From contig UQRY01000001.1 of the NCBI GenBank assembly GCA_900543675.1, positions 1 through 64,000 on the forward strand: 64,000 nucleotides of DNA. The letters are read 5' to 3'. This document shows positions 40,760-49,178 of the stretch, one piece after another. The notes beneath the pieces were generated by a model. It saw nothing but the letters and a program-made list of their open reading frames with translations. It ran no database searches and was not told the DNA's origin. The first letter of the stretch is position 1. Each line of letters opens with the position of its first letter. A program made the translations under genes and the position numbers. Source of the stretch: an uncultured Mycoplasmatota bacterium (lineage in GTDB: Bacteria; Bacillota_I; Bacilli_A; RF39; UBA660).

Positions 40760-42033
40760 ACGATTTCCTCTGATGCAATAGGTTTTGGCGCTTTTTCATC
40801 TTCTTGGAAAGTATAATAACTCGTTAAATCTTCCTGAATAAAAGGCGCTCCATCCCGTAAATAAAGCGTACATAAAACATCACCCACTTTGACATCGTCA
40901 CCAATTTTCTTTTTCAACACAATACCTACCTTAGGATCAATAGGATCTTCCTTAGTTCTTCTTCCTCCACCCAAATCAAGAGAAAGTTTACCAAAACGAT
41001 AGGCATCCATATCAATAACATGACCACTCTTGGTAGAAAGAATATCTTGAGTATTAGCACTTACTCTAAGACCACTAATATCTCCCCCTTGAGCTTCTAT
41101 TAACTCCATGAACTTTTTATACGCTTTACCAGAAGCCAAACTGTCTTCTACACGAGCAGCGGCATCTTGAATAGAAATTCCCAATCCAAGTTGAACCATT
41201 TTAGCCGCCAATGCTTTCGATAAAGCAACTAAATAATTATTCTCTTCATTCGATAGAATTCGCATTACTTCCAAAACCTCTAACGCATTTCCTATCGATG
41301 TACCAAGGGGAATATCCATATAAGTAATCATCGTATCGACATCTTTTTGATAATGATGACCTATTTTTTTCATTAACCTAGATATTTCAATAGCTTCTTC
41401 TTGAGTTTTTAATAGTGCTCCTTTACCAACTTTAACATCTAACACAATCTTATCCGCACCAGATGCGATTTTCTTACTCATAATACTAGAAGCAATTAAA
41501 GGAATCGACTCAACAGTTCCTGTCACATCGCGAAGTGCATAAACTTTCTTATCTAATGGCGCAAGATGAGCTGTCTGACTGATAATCGCTACCCCTACAG
41601 TATTTAACTGCTGAATAAATTCTTCTCTACTCAAATTAACACGAAATCCTGGAATACTTTCCAATTTATCAATTGTACCACCAGTATGACCTAACCCACG
41701 ACCACTCATCTTCGGCACTTTTAATCCAAGGGAAGCAACAATAGAAGCAACAATCAAAGTTGTTTTATCCCCGACACCTCCAGTTGAATGCTTATCGACA
41801 GTAATCCCATCGACATCACTCAAATCTAAAACTTCACCACTACGAATAAAAATATCCGTTAAATCAAGTGTTTCTTCATCAGTCATTCCTCTAAGACAAA
41901 TAGCCATTAATAAACTACTCATCTGATAATCCGGAATATTTCCTTGAAAATATCCCTGGAAAGCTTCTTCTAATTCCTCCCGTGATAGTACTTTTCCTAA
42001 TCTTTTTTTATTGATCGTATCGACCATACTCAT
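40756..42033 (-). CDS. pdp: Pyrimidine-nucleoside phosphorylase
   Basis: A 425-residue homodimeric phosphorylase that splits uridine and thymidine with phosphate in pyrimidine salvage. It has the phosphate-binding signature VDKHSTGGVGDKTTL, KMSGRGLGHTGGTIDKLE, SRIMS-like SSIMSKKIASG, and LDVKVGKGALL; the C-terminal domain (about 330-425) is complete. Length is normal for the Pdp/DeoA family. In many Bacillota it lies near drm and pupG, which are not here. A cluster with the carboxypeptidases recalls the Bacillus drm-pupG-dacF region. Confidence 0.95.
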   Translation of the reverse strand: MSMVDTINKKRLGKVLSREELEEAFQGYFQGNIPDYQMSSLLMAICLRGMTDEETLDLTDIFIRSGEVLDLSDVDGITVDKHSTGGVGDKTTLIVASIVASLGLKVPKMSGRGLGHTGGTIDKLESIPGFRVNLSREEFIQQLNTVGVAIISQTAHLAPLDKKVYALRDVTGTVESIPLIASSIMSKKIASGADKIVLDVKVGKGALLKTQEEAIEISRLMKKIGHHYQKDVDTMITYMDIPLGTSIGNALEVLEVMRILSNEENNYLVALSKALAAKMVQLGLGISIQDAAARVEDSLASGKAYKKFMELIEAQGGDISGLRVSANTQDILSTKSGHVIDMDAYRFGKLSLDLGGGRRTKEDPIDPKVGIVLKKKIGDDVKVGDVLCTLYLRDGAPFIQEDLTSYYTFQEDEKAPKPIASEEIV

Positions 42034-42095
42034 ACTATATCACCTCTATTTTATATAACCATTATATCGAAAACCAACCCATTTGTACAGAACGT

Positions 42096-43070
42096 TCAAA
42101 ATTTCTTTTTTAAGTGTACAGGAAGATCAAGAGTAAAGGCATAACCTTCTACTTCACTTTGATCCATACTGTAAGCCGTCGTATTGGTCATGAAAGATTC
42201 AACGTCTCGTTTTCCACTCATTTCAACTAATTCTTTCTTTAGTTCCTCTAACTTTTCCAATGGACAACTAGCTAAACGAAAACCATCTCCATAACACTTC
42301 ATATTTTCTTCATTCGCTAAAACATATCCATTTTCAATCAATTCTTTCGCAAACGCTTGTTCTTTTTCACTAGTCAAAAAATACCCAGGATCGGGTTTAG
42401 TATACTCTAAAGCCTCTTCATCATAATGATAATACATTCCTTCATGACACCGACTAGCCGAAAAAAACTGTTTGTAGCTCGCATCAACTAAAAACCAAGT
42501 ATCCGCTACCAGATGAGTATTTTCATCTTCAATAGGGAAACAAACACAACCAAACGAATGATGACCAGGCATCGTAGTAAACGCCGTTTGAAAACACTCC
42601 TCAGCTAAATTCTTGGTTACTGGTAATCCAACTCGCTCAAAGGGTAATATAGATACAATTTGTCCTAATTCACATAATCCATTTAAAGAGTTCTGTTTAA
42701 CATCGATACCAAGTTGACGAATTCCCAGCCAAGTATTAGTTAATGACCAATCAAGTAAAGTTTTTACATCCTCAAAAGAAATTCCCCTATTGATTCCAGA
42801 TTGCCGATCCACTAATACTTGTTTTAAGTCAGCAGAAATTGTTTTTACTAAATCAATATTTACATCCTTTAGTTGAATATTATTATCAGTAATGAGATAA
42901 TTTTCACTAAGTAAAGTAAGCATTTCCGCACGAGTAGAAGCAACTACCTTCGGATAAATTGCCTTATAATATTCCGTCCACCATTTAGCTAGTTCCTTTC
43001 CATTATCACTAGAATAATGGTTAGACATTATAATATTTTCGATTTTGTCTAAAATTTCACTTCTTTCCAC
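42096..43070 (-). CDS. Unknown soluble protein, possibly of the transglutaminase/papain-like fold
   Basis: A 324-residue cytoplasmic protein without signal peptide; GTG start behind AAGGAGG. A Cys-His-Asp order like that of transglutaminase-like proteins is visible: C133 in NGLCELGQIV, H170/H171 in PGHHSFGCVCFP, and D196 in WFLVDASYKQFF. The flanking regions (helical N-terminal part, C-terminal alpha/beta part) match nothing I know. A cysteine-protease or acyltransferase-like activity is inference only. It stands alone between pdp and the SGNH hydrolase gene. Confidence 0.7.
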   Translation of the reverse strand: MERSEILDKIENIIMSNHYSSDNGKELAKWWTEYYKAIYPKVVASTRAEMLTLLSENYLITDNNIQLKDVNIDLVKTISADLKQVLVDRQSGINRGISFEDVKTLLDWSLTNTWLGIRQLGIDVKQNSLNGLCELGQIVSILPFERVGLPVTKNLAEECFQTAFTTMPGHHSFGCVCFPIEDENTHLVADTWFLVDASYKQFFSASRCHEGMYYHYDEEALEYTKPDPGYFLTSEKEQAFAKELIENGYVLANEENMKCYGDGFRLASCPLEKLEELKKELVEMSGKRDVESFMTNTTAYSMDQSEVEGYAFTLDLPVHLKKKF

Positions 43071-43175
43071 AATATCCTCCTTAAATCAACTGAACATAGT
43101 CTAACATAAAATATAAAAAAGAAAAAGAACTAACTCTAGCTCTATCACAAAAATAATTAAATAAATATCAAATTT

Positions 43176-44444
43176 TTATAATTCATTGATTTCTTCTAAT
43201 ATTGCATTAGCTAAAATACGATATCCCGCTTCTGAAGGATGAGGATCCCAATTAACTGGACTATAGATGTTTTCTTTTCCCTTAAACAAAGAATAACCAC
43301 TAATATAATTAATATTAAGCTCTGATGCAATTTGCTGCATACCATTATCATATACTTGATACAAAGAATCAATCTGCTCAGGCCAATCGCCAAAATTAAC
43401 TCCTGTTAAATGATTATGAAAACCAATTAAATATATTTGGGGATTAGGGGCTCTTTTTATCGTTTCTTGCATTAAAGTCCTAACAGAATCCAACATTGCG
43501 TTAATTTGTATTACCGCTTCATCATAGGAAATACTACTAGAAGTAAAAGAAGATAAAATCGGAGCAAAATTATTAGCAGAAACAGCAAAAGTTAAAATAT
43601 CTTCGGTAGTTAATTGACTTAAATCCCACAACAACCAATTCATATCAGTTACCTGATTACCATAATCAATTGTACCGTTTATCATAACATCAAGCCATTG
43701 TTCAATCGTAGATCCAGATAACGATTGGTTTTTATAATTTTCTAATTGATAAGAAGCCTCCAAAGCATCCTTGATCATATCATTAAAACCACCACTATAA
43801 ATAGAACTCTCACCAGATGCTAATTTGCCTGCTCCAATAGAGTCTCCAATTCCATAAATATAACGAGCTACAGTATTATCTGGTTTATTGGTATTCACCG
43901 CCACCTCTGTTTCAAATTCTAAATTTTGATCTTCATTTTGAATACTTCCAGTTTCTTGTAACCATATTTTTAAAACATAATACTTCGTCGTTTTAGCAGG
44001 GAGATCAATATTTTCTTCTAAAAGAAGTTTAGTATCTCCACTTTCATACAAACTTTCTATTCCAAATGATCCTATCGCAATAGGATTCCCCTGAACAGTA
44101 TAATTTTGATCAGCTTCATACAAACGATATTTTAAATTATTGGAAATAACTGGACTACCATCTTTCACTAAGCGAATATTATTTAAATATAAATAATAAT
44201 TAGCATCAAGTGTACCTACATTTTCAACAGAAAATTGATGAAGTTCTGCATTATTCTCAGTAGTAGGCAACATTCCAACACGAGTAATTTCTTTTCCCGT
44301 ATGATAAGTTAATTCCAAAGTACCACTTTTTACTACCTGTTCGTTAGAAGTAGCTACTGCAGTAAAATACGCATAACTTACCCCTGTTACAATCAAAGCT
44401 ATTGCTAATAAAATTACAACAAAAACATATTTTTTTCGAGCCAT
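43176..44444 (-). CDS. Secreted SGNH/GDSL-type hydrolase with TasA-like N-terminal module
   Basis: A 422-residue exported protein. Residues 6-28 form a signal/anchor ending in SYAYFTA; residues 30-190 form the same beta module as in the protein at 10255-11901 (VKSGTLELTY, MLPTTENNAELHQF, KIWLQETGSIQNEDQ). The C-terminal half (about 195-422) is an SGNH hydrolase: block I GIGDSIGAG with the nucleophile Ser, a Gly-containing block (SLSGSTIEQ), an Asn block (FAVSANNF) and DPHPSEAGYRI with the catalytic Asp-x-x-His. It probably de-esterifies surface or environmental polymers; substrate unknown. Confidence 0.87.
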   Translation of the reverse strand: MARKKYVFVVILLAIALIVTGVSYAYFTAVATSNEQVVKSGTLELTYHTGKEITRVGMLPTTENNAELHQFSVENVGTLDANYYLYLNNIRLVKDGSPVISNNLKYRLYEADQNYTVQGNPIAIGSFGIESLYESGDTKLLLEENIDLPAKTTKYYVLKIWLQETGSIQNEDQNLEFETEVAVNTNKPDNTVARYIYGIGDSIGAGKLASGESSIYSGGFNDMIKDALEASYQLENYKNQSLSGSTIEQWLDVMINGTIDYGNQVTDMNWLLWDLSQLTTEDILTFAVSANNFAPILSSFTSSSISYDEAVIQINAMLDSVRTLMQETIKRAPNPQIYLIGFHNHLTGVNFGDWPEQIDSLYQVYDNGMQQIASELNINYISGYSLFKGKENIYSPVNWDPHPSEAGYRILANAILEEINEL

Positions 44445-44784
44445 AATAAATCCCCTTTACTTTCCACATATTTTAACACACTTAATTAATTTTTCTGGTA
44501 TTAAAAACATCCCATCATGTACTAACCTATATTAATTATAATATCATAGAACGATTAAATCCAAAAGAGAAAAAGCAACAAATGCTAAAAATCAGAATAT
44601 ATGAATGTAAAGTTAATATAAATGATGCAAAAATTATAACAATACAATCATCAATTAATCCTAGATAAAATTAAATATTCAACTCAATCATCCAAAAAGT
44701 ATAAACTATGTGAACTTTCAAAATTTAATAAATTGGTTAAATCATAGTTTGCTGTTATAAAATATATAAGATCTAAAAACAGAA
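44445..44784. other. Non-coding AT-rich stretch of about 340 bases
   Basis: No gene or RNA is recognised. It holds the region upstream of the SGNH hydrolase gene (ribosome site AAAGGGGA just before its ATG), and a TATAAT on the minus strand at about 44535, but no clear -35 element. Runs of A and T are frequent. Confidence 0.5.
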
Positions 44785-44820
44785 AGAAAAAAACATACAA
44801 GTATTTACGCTTGTATGTTT
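44785..44820 (-). terminator. Intrinsic terminator overlapping the end of the HTH gene
   Basis: Minus-strand AAACATACAAG, loop, CTTGTATGTTT, then more T: an 11-base perfect stem reaching into the stop codon. Confidence 0.85.
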
Positions 44821-45175
44821 AACGCATTTTCATTTCAATTAAATCAATTGTTCTTTTAGGGTCATCTAATAATTTTTCATAAAGGCGAATATGTTTTCGT
44901 AATTCTTTGATTAATGTAATTTCATCTTTGGCAATATTAATGCCATACGTAGCATCATCACTTGCCACTAAATAACAATCAACACCTAGAAAATAGGCAA
45001 GTTCGACATTTAATGCATTAGCTAGATCAATTAAAGTATCTAATGTTGGTGTTCTTGTCCCATTTTCATAGCAACAAATACTTGTTTTGGTTAATCCAAC
45101 CATACTAGCTAACTGCTCTTGTGTCAAATGATTCTTTAATCTAGCTTCTTTCAATCTACGATCAAACAATAACAT
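44819..45175 (-). CDS. XRE-family transcriptional regulator
   Basis: A 118-residue protein with an N-terminal Cro/CI helix-turn-helix (about 5-62): RLKEARLKNHLTQEQLASMVGLTKTSICCYENG and LDTLIDLANALNVELAYFLG. The C-terminal half is a short helical part with no known motif, perhaps for dimerisation. ATG at 45175 is used; GTG at 45184 lies in its GGGGTGG ribosome site. It stands alone with its own terminator. Targets unknown. Confidence 0.9.
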   Translation of the reverse strand: MLLFDRRLKEARLKNHLTQEQLASMVGLTKTSICCYENGTRTPTLDTLIDLANALNVELAYFLGVDCYLVASDDATYGINIAKDEITLIKELRKHIRLYEKLLDDPKRTIDLIEMKMR

Positions 45176-45255
45176 GTTGCCCACCCCATATCATCTTATA
45201 GGAACATTATAGGGAAATCGTGTCGTAAATTGACGTAAGTTAACTAAAAAGAAAC

Positions 45256-45591
45256 TTAAGGGGTAACATCCTTGGATTTAGAAGATAAGAAAGTTACTTT
45301 TTCAGCAATTACATCTAATTGGGTTCGATTTCCTTCTGGCTTTTCGACAACACGACTTTGGATTCTTCCTTTAACCCCAACAATATCTCCTTTACCACAA
45401 TAATCCACAGTCGAAATAGCGACACTATCCCAAAGAGTACAGTCGATAAAATCAGTTTCGTACTCACCAGCCAAATTTTTAAAACTACGAGGAACTGCTA
45501 AGGTAATAAAAGAAAGTTTCTTTCCATTTTCTAACTCTTTTAATTCTGGCTTTCTAACTAAACGGCCAACTAAAACAATCTGATTCAACAT
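45256..45591 (-). CDS. Short single-stranded DNA-binding protein (SsbB-like)
   Basis: A 111-residue OB-fold SSB with LNQIVLVGRLVRKPEL at the start, FITLAVPRSF, DFIDCTLWDSVA and the KGDIVGVKGRIQSR strand. The acidic C-terminal tail (ending DDDIPF in the replicative SSB), which recruits partner proteins, is missing; the protein stops at KSKDVTP. It thus resembles the accessory SsbB (YwpH) used in competence or phage-type SSBs. ATG at 45591 aligns with the family start; AAGGAGG lies ten bases before it. The main ssb gene should be elsewhere. Confidence 0.88.
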   Translation of the reverse strand: MLNQIVLVGRLVRKPELKELENGKKLSFITLAVPRSFKNLAGEYETDFIDCTLWDSVAISTVDYCGKGDIVGVKGRIQSRVVEKPEGNRTQLDVIAEKVTFLSSKSKDVTP

Positions 45592-45784
45592 AATCCCTAT
45601 CCCTCCTTTCCAGGCTAAGCATAAACAAAAGAAAGCCAAATGACAAATGAGTCAAAAGGAAAAACTAAATTAAAAGGAAGAAGAAAAAAATAAAATAAAA
45701 ACCTAATTTTTAAAATTAAGCACAAAAAAAAGAAAGAATAATAAGTTTACTAGATAAGTAAATTTTTTCATCTTCCTTGAAATT

Positions 45785-46204
45785 CTACATTTTTTGTAAT
45801 ACTTTACGCAATGATTCGAACGGTAAATAAGCACAGCGTTTCCGATTTGGTTGCTTACCAATATCTTCATAAACAATAAGTTCACCCAACTTAGTGGCGT
45901 CATATTCTTCACCAGCAAGCATTTTCTCATAATTGGTCAAAATATCTAAAACTTCATTTTTCGTTTTCCCAATAAACGTCTTAATCATCAAACTAGCCGC
46001 ACTCGTACTAACCGCACAAGCCTCTCCATCAAAACGAATATCCGAAATAACTCCATCCTTAATCTGATATTGAATATCTAAATTATCAATACAACTTTCA
46101 TTATTCGTATTAAACAAAAGATAATCCTCTTCTTGAACTAATCCTCGATGATAAGGATTTTGGTAATTCTCTAACATAATATTTCTACGACTTAAAGCAT
46201 CCAT
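45785..46204 (-). CDS. sufU: Fe-S cluster assembly protein SufU (NifU/IscU-like)
   Basis: A 139-residue U-type protein following sufS. SufU is the zinc protein that accepts sulfur from SufS in Gram-positive SUF systems. It starts RRNIMLENYQNPYHRGL, has DGEACAVSTSAASLM (the first active Cys; usually GxGCAIS.AS) and the C-terminal KRCAYLPFESLR Cys. The second ligand Cys near the middle is not obvious (FIGKT instead). ATG at 46204 with AAGGGTGG. The usual sufC, sufD and sufB genes are not adjacent. Confidence 0.92.
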   Translation of the reverse strand: MDALSRRNIMLENYQNPYHRGLVQEEDYLLFNTNNESCIDNLDIQYQIKDGVISDIRFDGEACAVSTSAASLMIKTFIGKTKNEVLDILTNYEKMLAGEEYDATKLGELIVYEDIGKQPNRKRCAYLPFESLRKVLQKM

Positions 46205-46219
46205 AAGTACCACCCTTTT

Positions 46220-47413
46220 CTACAACACAATTCTAAAAATATCTTTACTCTGTTTTAAGACTCGAATCACTTCATCGATCTCTTCTTTTGTATTATAAAA
46301 ATAAAGACTAGCTCGACAAGTATTCTTTACTTGTAAATCTTCTTTTAAAATCTTCGCACAATGATTTCCTGCCCGAACACAAATATGATAATGATTCAAA
46401 TAGATGGCAGTATCTTGACTAAAAACATCATCAACATTAAACGCAACAATGCTACCACCCACATCTTTATTATATACCGTAACATTATCAATCGTCGCTA
46501 ATTGAGATAAGAAATATTTTTTTAATGAACACTCATACTGATAAATATTTTCCATCCCAATACTCATCAAATAATCAAGAGCAGCTCCAAAACCAATTAC
46601 TCCCGCAATATTAGGCGTACCTGCTTCTAATCTAGAAGGTAAACTTTTATACTCCCAAGAACCTTCACTACTAAACGTAGCATTCATGCCGCCACCAACG
46701 ATTGTGGGATGTAACTCTTCTAATAACTCTTCCTTCCCATAGAGAACACCAACTCCAGTTGGACCTAACATTTTATGTGCGGAGAAAGCCAAGAAATCAA
46801 GATGAAGATCTTCTACATCAACTGGGCGATGTGGAACACTCTGTGCACCATCTACAACAAAATAAATTCCCTTTTCTTGACATAATGCACCAATTTCTCG
46901 AATAGGTCGCTCATCCCCTAAAACATTAGTCACATGAGCAAGGGAAATGACTTTTGTCTTATCCGCAATACTTTCTAAAACATGTTCTAATACAACTTGA
47001 TGATTTTCTAAAGGAATGTACTTAACTACAATACCAATCTCTTTTTCTAATTCCAACCAAGGTAAAATATTAGAAGCATGTTCTGCTTTCGTTAATAACA
47101 CTTCATCTCCTGCTTTTAAATGAGTTTTCATAAATCCAAAAACAATACGATTTAAAGAATCCGTTGTTCCAGAAGTAAACACAATCTCTTTACTACTTTT
47201 TGCATGAATAAAATCTCGAACTTTATCTCTTACTCCCTCATATAACATATCTACCTTTAAACTATTATCGTAATCTCCTCGATGAGCATTCGCCGTATAT
47301 TTTGTATAATAATCCACAGTCGCATCCACAACGCATTTAGGCTTTAAAGTTGTCGCCCCATTATCTAAATAAATAATCCCAGTATTTAAAATTTCAAAAT
47401 CTTCTCGATGCAT
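46220..47413 (-). CDS. sufS: Cysteine desulfurase SufS
   Basis: A 397-residue PLP enzyme of the SufS/CsdA type, giving persulfide sulfur for Fe-S clusters. Motifs: N-terminal YLDNGATTLKP, FTSGTTDSLNRI, AEHASNILPW, VDGAQSVPH, the PLP lysine in FSAHKMLGPTGVG, GTPNIAGVIGFGAAL, and the active-site Cys in VRAGNHCAKIL on the short type-II loop. 15 bases separate it from sufU, so the pair forms an operon. ATG at 47413 with GGAGGA. Confidence 0.95.
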   Translation of the reverse strand: MHREDFEILNTGIIYLDNGATTLKPKCVVDATVDYYTKYTANAHRGDYDNSLKVDMLYEGVRDKVRDFIHAKSSKEIVFTSGTTDSLNRIVFGFMKTHLKAGDEVLLTKAEHASNILPWLELEKEIGIVVKYIPLENHQVVLEHVLESIADKTKVISLAHVTNVLGDERPIREIGALCQEKGIYFVVDGAQSVPHRPVDVEDLHLDFLAFSAHKMLGPTGVGVLYGKEELLEELHPTIVGGGMNATFSSEGSWEYKSLPSRLEAGTPNIAGVIGFGAALDYLMSIGMENIYQYECSLKKYFLSQLATIDNVTVYNKDVGGSIVAFNVDDVFSQDTAIYLNHYHICVRAGNHCAKILKEDLQVKNTCRASLYFYNTKEEIDEVIRVLKQSKDIFRIVL

Positions 47414-47596
47414 AATATCCTCCTTTATCCTTCTTAACTTTATCTATAATATCTTATGATAATAACCACAAATCACCCACATCATTTACCCAAAAATTCA
47501 TTTCTACTTAATATTATACTAAAAATCAGACAGACAGAAAAGAAAATGTATAAATCTTCTCCTACTACACAAGCTATAAAACGAGGAGGAAAGAAA

Positions 47597-47809
47597 ATGA
47601 ATCAAGTACCACAAATGATCTCCACTAAAGATCTTGCCTATTTAAAAGATATTTTCGAGTGGAATCTTACGACTTCTAAAAAAGCCTACCACTACTATGA
47701 AACAACAACCGATGGACAATTAAAAATCGCATTTGAACAGGTCTATCAAATGCATAAAACAATCTGTAATACCATTTTAACTATTTTAAAAGAAGGTGAA
47801 TCTCTATGA
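47597..47809 (+). CDS. Small CotF-like spore coat protein
   Basis: A 70-residue helical protein (MNQVPQMISTKDLAYLKDIF, then ITAFE-like AFEQVYQMHKTIC). Partner proteins of this size often sit just before a CotF-family gene and show the same DLAYL...W N..A..K.Y motif. The ATG at 47597 follows GAGGAGGAAAG; the upstream in-frame extension has no ribosome site. It overlaps the next CotF gene by four bases. Likely in the spore coat; made in the mother cell by analogy. Confidence 0.75.
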   Translation: MNQVPQMISTKDLAYLKDIFEWNLTTSKKAYHYYETTTDGQLKIAFEQVYQMHKTICNTILTILKEGESL

Positions 47810-48123
47810 ATAATCAAAAAGTACAAAATCCAAAAACAGAAACACCAAAAACAATCGAGTTAAACGATAAAGATATGATTACGGATTTACTAGCTACCGA
47901 AAAAAATATGAATGTTAATTTTGCGATTGCGTTAAATGAAGCTAGTAACGAAATTTTATGCCAAAAGTTAATGGAATGCGCAAATCAAATTCGAAATGCC
48001 CAAAGAAGTCTTTATGAATTATCGTTTGCGAAAGGATGGTACACACTAGAAAAAGCAGAAAAACAAAAAATCACAGAAGCATATACCGAACATCAAACTT
48101 GTATAACAGAATTGAGTGCTTAA
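47806..48123 (+). CDS. CotF-family spore coat protein
   Basis: A 105-residue ferritin-like helical protein with the CotF core: DKDMITDLLATEKNMNVNF, then IALNEASNEILCQKLMEC and ending in a helix to AKGWY. CotF-like proteins are small coat components in Bacillus and Clostridium spores. It overlaps its upstream partner gene by four bases and ends before a terminator at 48181-48202. Confidence 0.85.
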   Translation: MNNQKVQNPKTETPKTIELNDKDMITDLLATEKNMNVNFAIALNEASNEILCQKLMECANQIRNAQRSLYELSFAKGWYTLEKAEKQKITEAYTEHQTCITELSA

Positions 48124-48158
48124 TGTGAATAAATCCTATTCAAAACGATCTTAATATT

Positions 48159-48202
48159 AATGAATACTCGCTGTATTCACAAAAATGCTTTTCGCATTTT
48201 TT
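48159..48202 (+). terminator. Terminator after the CotF pair
   Basis: Two hairpins: TGAATAC/GTATTCA, then AAAAATGC, short loop, GCATTTTTT with a T run. The second is a clear intrinsic terminator. Confidence 0.75.
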
Positions 48203-48264
48203 CTTTTTGTCTAATTTACTTCAACTAAAGTTTCTGATAGAATACAAGTAGGAAGGTGAAAAAA

Positions 48265-48657
48265 ATGGATTGTTTATTTTGTAAAATTATTAAAGGAGAA
48301 ATACCAAGTTTTACGATCTATGAAGATGAACAAGTAAAAGTATTTTTAGATATTAATCCAAATACAAACGGACACGCACTAATCGTACCCAAAAAACATA
48401 TTGTAACCATAAATGATGTTGATGAGGAATTAGCCAAACACATCGTTAAAGTAGAAAAAATTATCTATCACAAACTAAAAGAAAAACTTCATATCGAAGG
48501 ATTAACTATCTGTCAAAACAATGAATTAGGACAAGATATCAAACATTATCATGTTCACATGATTCCAAGATACCAGGATGACAATTGGAAGATGCAATTT
48601 AATCAAGAAAGTTTAAAAGAACCTGAAGAAGTATTTAAACAAATCACTACAAAATAA
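48265..48657 (+). CDS. hit: HIT-family (histidine triad) nucleotide hydrolase
   Basis: A 130-residue Hint-like protein: DCLFCKIIKGEIPS start, ININ-like DINPNTNGHALIVPKKH, and the triad KHYHVHMIPRY (His-x-His-x-His). It hydrolyses AMP-type conjugates. The ATG at 48265 follows GGAAGGTG; a GTG nine bases earlier lies in the ribosome site. Confidence 0.95.
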   Translation: MDCLFCKIIKGEIPSFTIYEDEQVKVFLDINPNTNGHALIVPKKHIVTINDVDEELAKHIVKVEKIIYHKLKEKLHIEGLTICQNNELGQDIKHYHVHMIPRYQDDNWKMQFNQESLKEPEEVFKQITTK

Positions 48658-48751
48658 AAAACCAAAAAGGGCAATTTTTTGTCTTTTTTTATTATCTAAA
48701 CTCCACTATCACTACCATTAAGTACTCACAAAACAAATAATATTTCAAACA

Positions 48752-48800
48752 AAAAAGAGTTGCTGAAAAATAGCAAAGCTATAAACTAGACAACAACTCT
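48752..48800 (-). terminator. Terminator of the YjcZ-like gene pair
   Basis: Minus strand: AGAGTTGTTG, an inner ATAGC/GCTAT hairpin, then CAGCAACTCT followed by six T. Confidence 0.7.
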
Positions 48801-48810
48801 TCTTATCCTA

Positions 48811-48936
48811 TTAGCAAGATCGCCAAGCACCTAAAATGATAGCTAATAAAATATATAAAACGATGATAATAACATAACCACTACCACCAGTAGTAGGTAC
48901 TTGAGTATTGCATGTATTTTCATGATTGCAAGCCAT
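48811..48936 (-). CDS. YjcZ-like small spore protein (41 aa)
   Basis: A 41-residue peptide: a short polar, Cys-containing start (MACNHENTCNTQ), PTTGGSGYVIIIVLYILLAI and LGAWRSC. A single membrane helix after a Gly-rich stretch, with I-L-L and GA near the end, is the pattern of the YjcZ sporulation protein family. RBS AAGGAGGTG precedes the ATG by a normal distance. It is the second of two tandem tiny genes behind a sigma-K-like promoter. The Cys residues may allow cross-linking in the coat. Confidence 0.8.
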   Translation of the reverse strand: MACNHENTCNTQVPTTGGSGYVIIIVLYILLAIILGAWRSC

Positions 48937-48953
48937 TATAACACCTCCTTACA

Positions 48954-49034
48954 CTAAATCCATGCCCCAAGAATAATTACTAATAAAATAAATAAAACTA
49001 ATACGATAGCGGAACTTGATACGTAATTACCCAT
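48954..49034 (-). CDS. YjcZ-like small spore protein (26 aa)
   Basis: A 26-residue peptide, MGNYVSSSAIVLVLFILLVI then ILGAWI: a short head and one membrane helix with LVLFILLVIILGA, very close to the YjcZ family core (IVVLFILLIIVGA). RBS AAAGGAGGAATTAAGTT precedes it. Too short for routine gene finding, but the ribosome site and the similar neighbour (17 bases downstream) support it. Confidence 0.8.
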   Translation of the reverse strand: MGNYVSSSAIVLVLFILLVIILGAWI

Positions 49035-49066
49035 AACTTAATTCCTCCTTTTTTGATTACTCATAG

Positions 49067-49094
49067 TATTTTATGGAAATAGTAGAAAAAAGGT
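49067..49094 (-). promoter_or_regulatory. Sigma-K-like promoter of the YjcZ-like pair
   Basis: Minus strand AC (49093-49094), 17 bases, CATAAAATA (49067-49075), matching sigma-K consensus (AC, 16-17 bases, CATANNNTA). The predicted start is about 25 bases before the first ATG. The short -35 makes chance matches easy. Confidence 0.5.
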
Positions 49095-49124
49095 TCTAGA
49101 CGTTTAGGAAATTTAGATAAAATA

Positions 49125-49153
49125 TTGTATTTTATATAGAGATTTGTTATGAT
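49125..49153 (+). promoter_or_regulatory. Sigma-A promoter of prsA
   Basis: TTGTAT, 17 bases, TATGAT, with the prsA ATG 26 bases after the -10 box. Confidence 0.65.
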
Positions 49154-49178
49154 AATAAATGTTGAGAAGGAGGACAAA

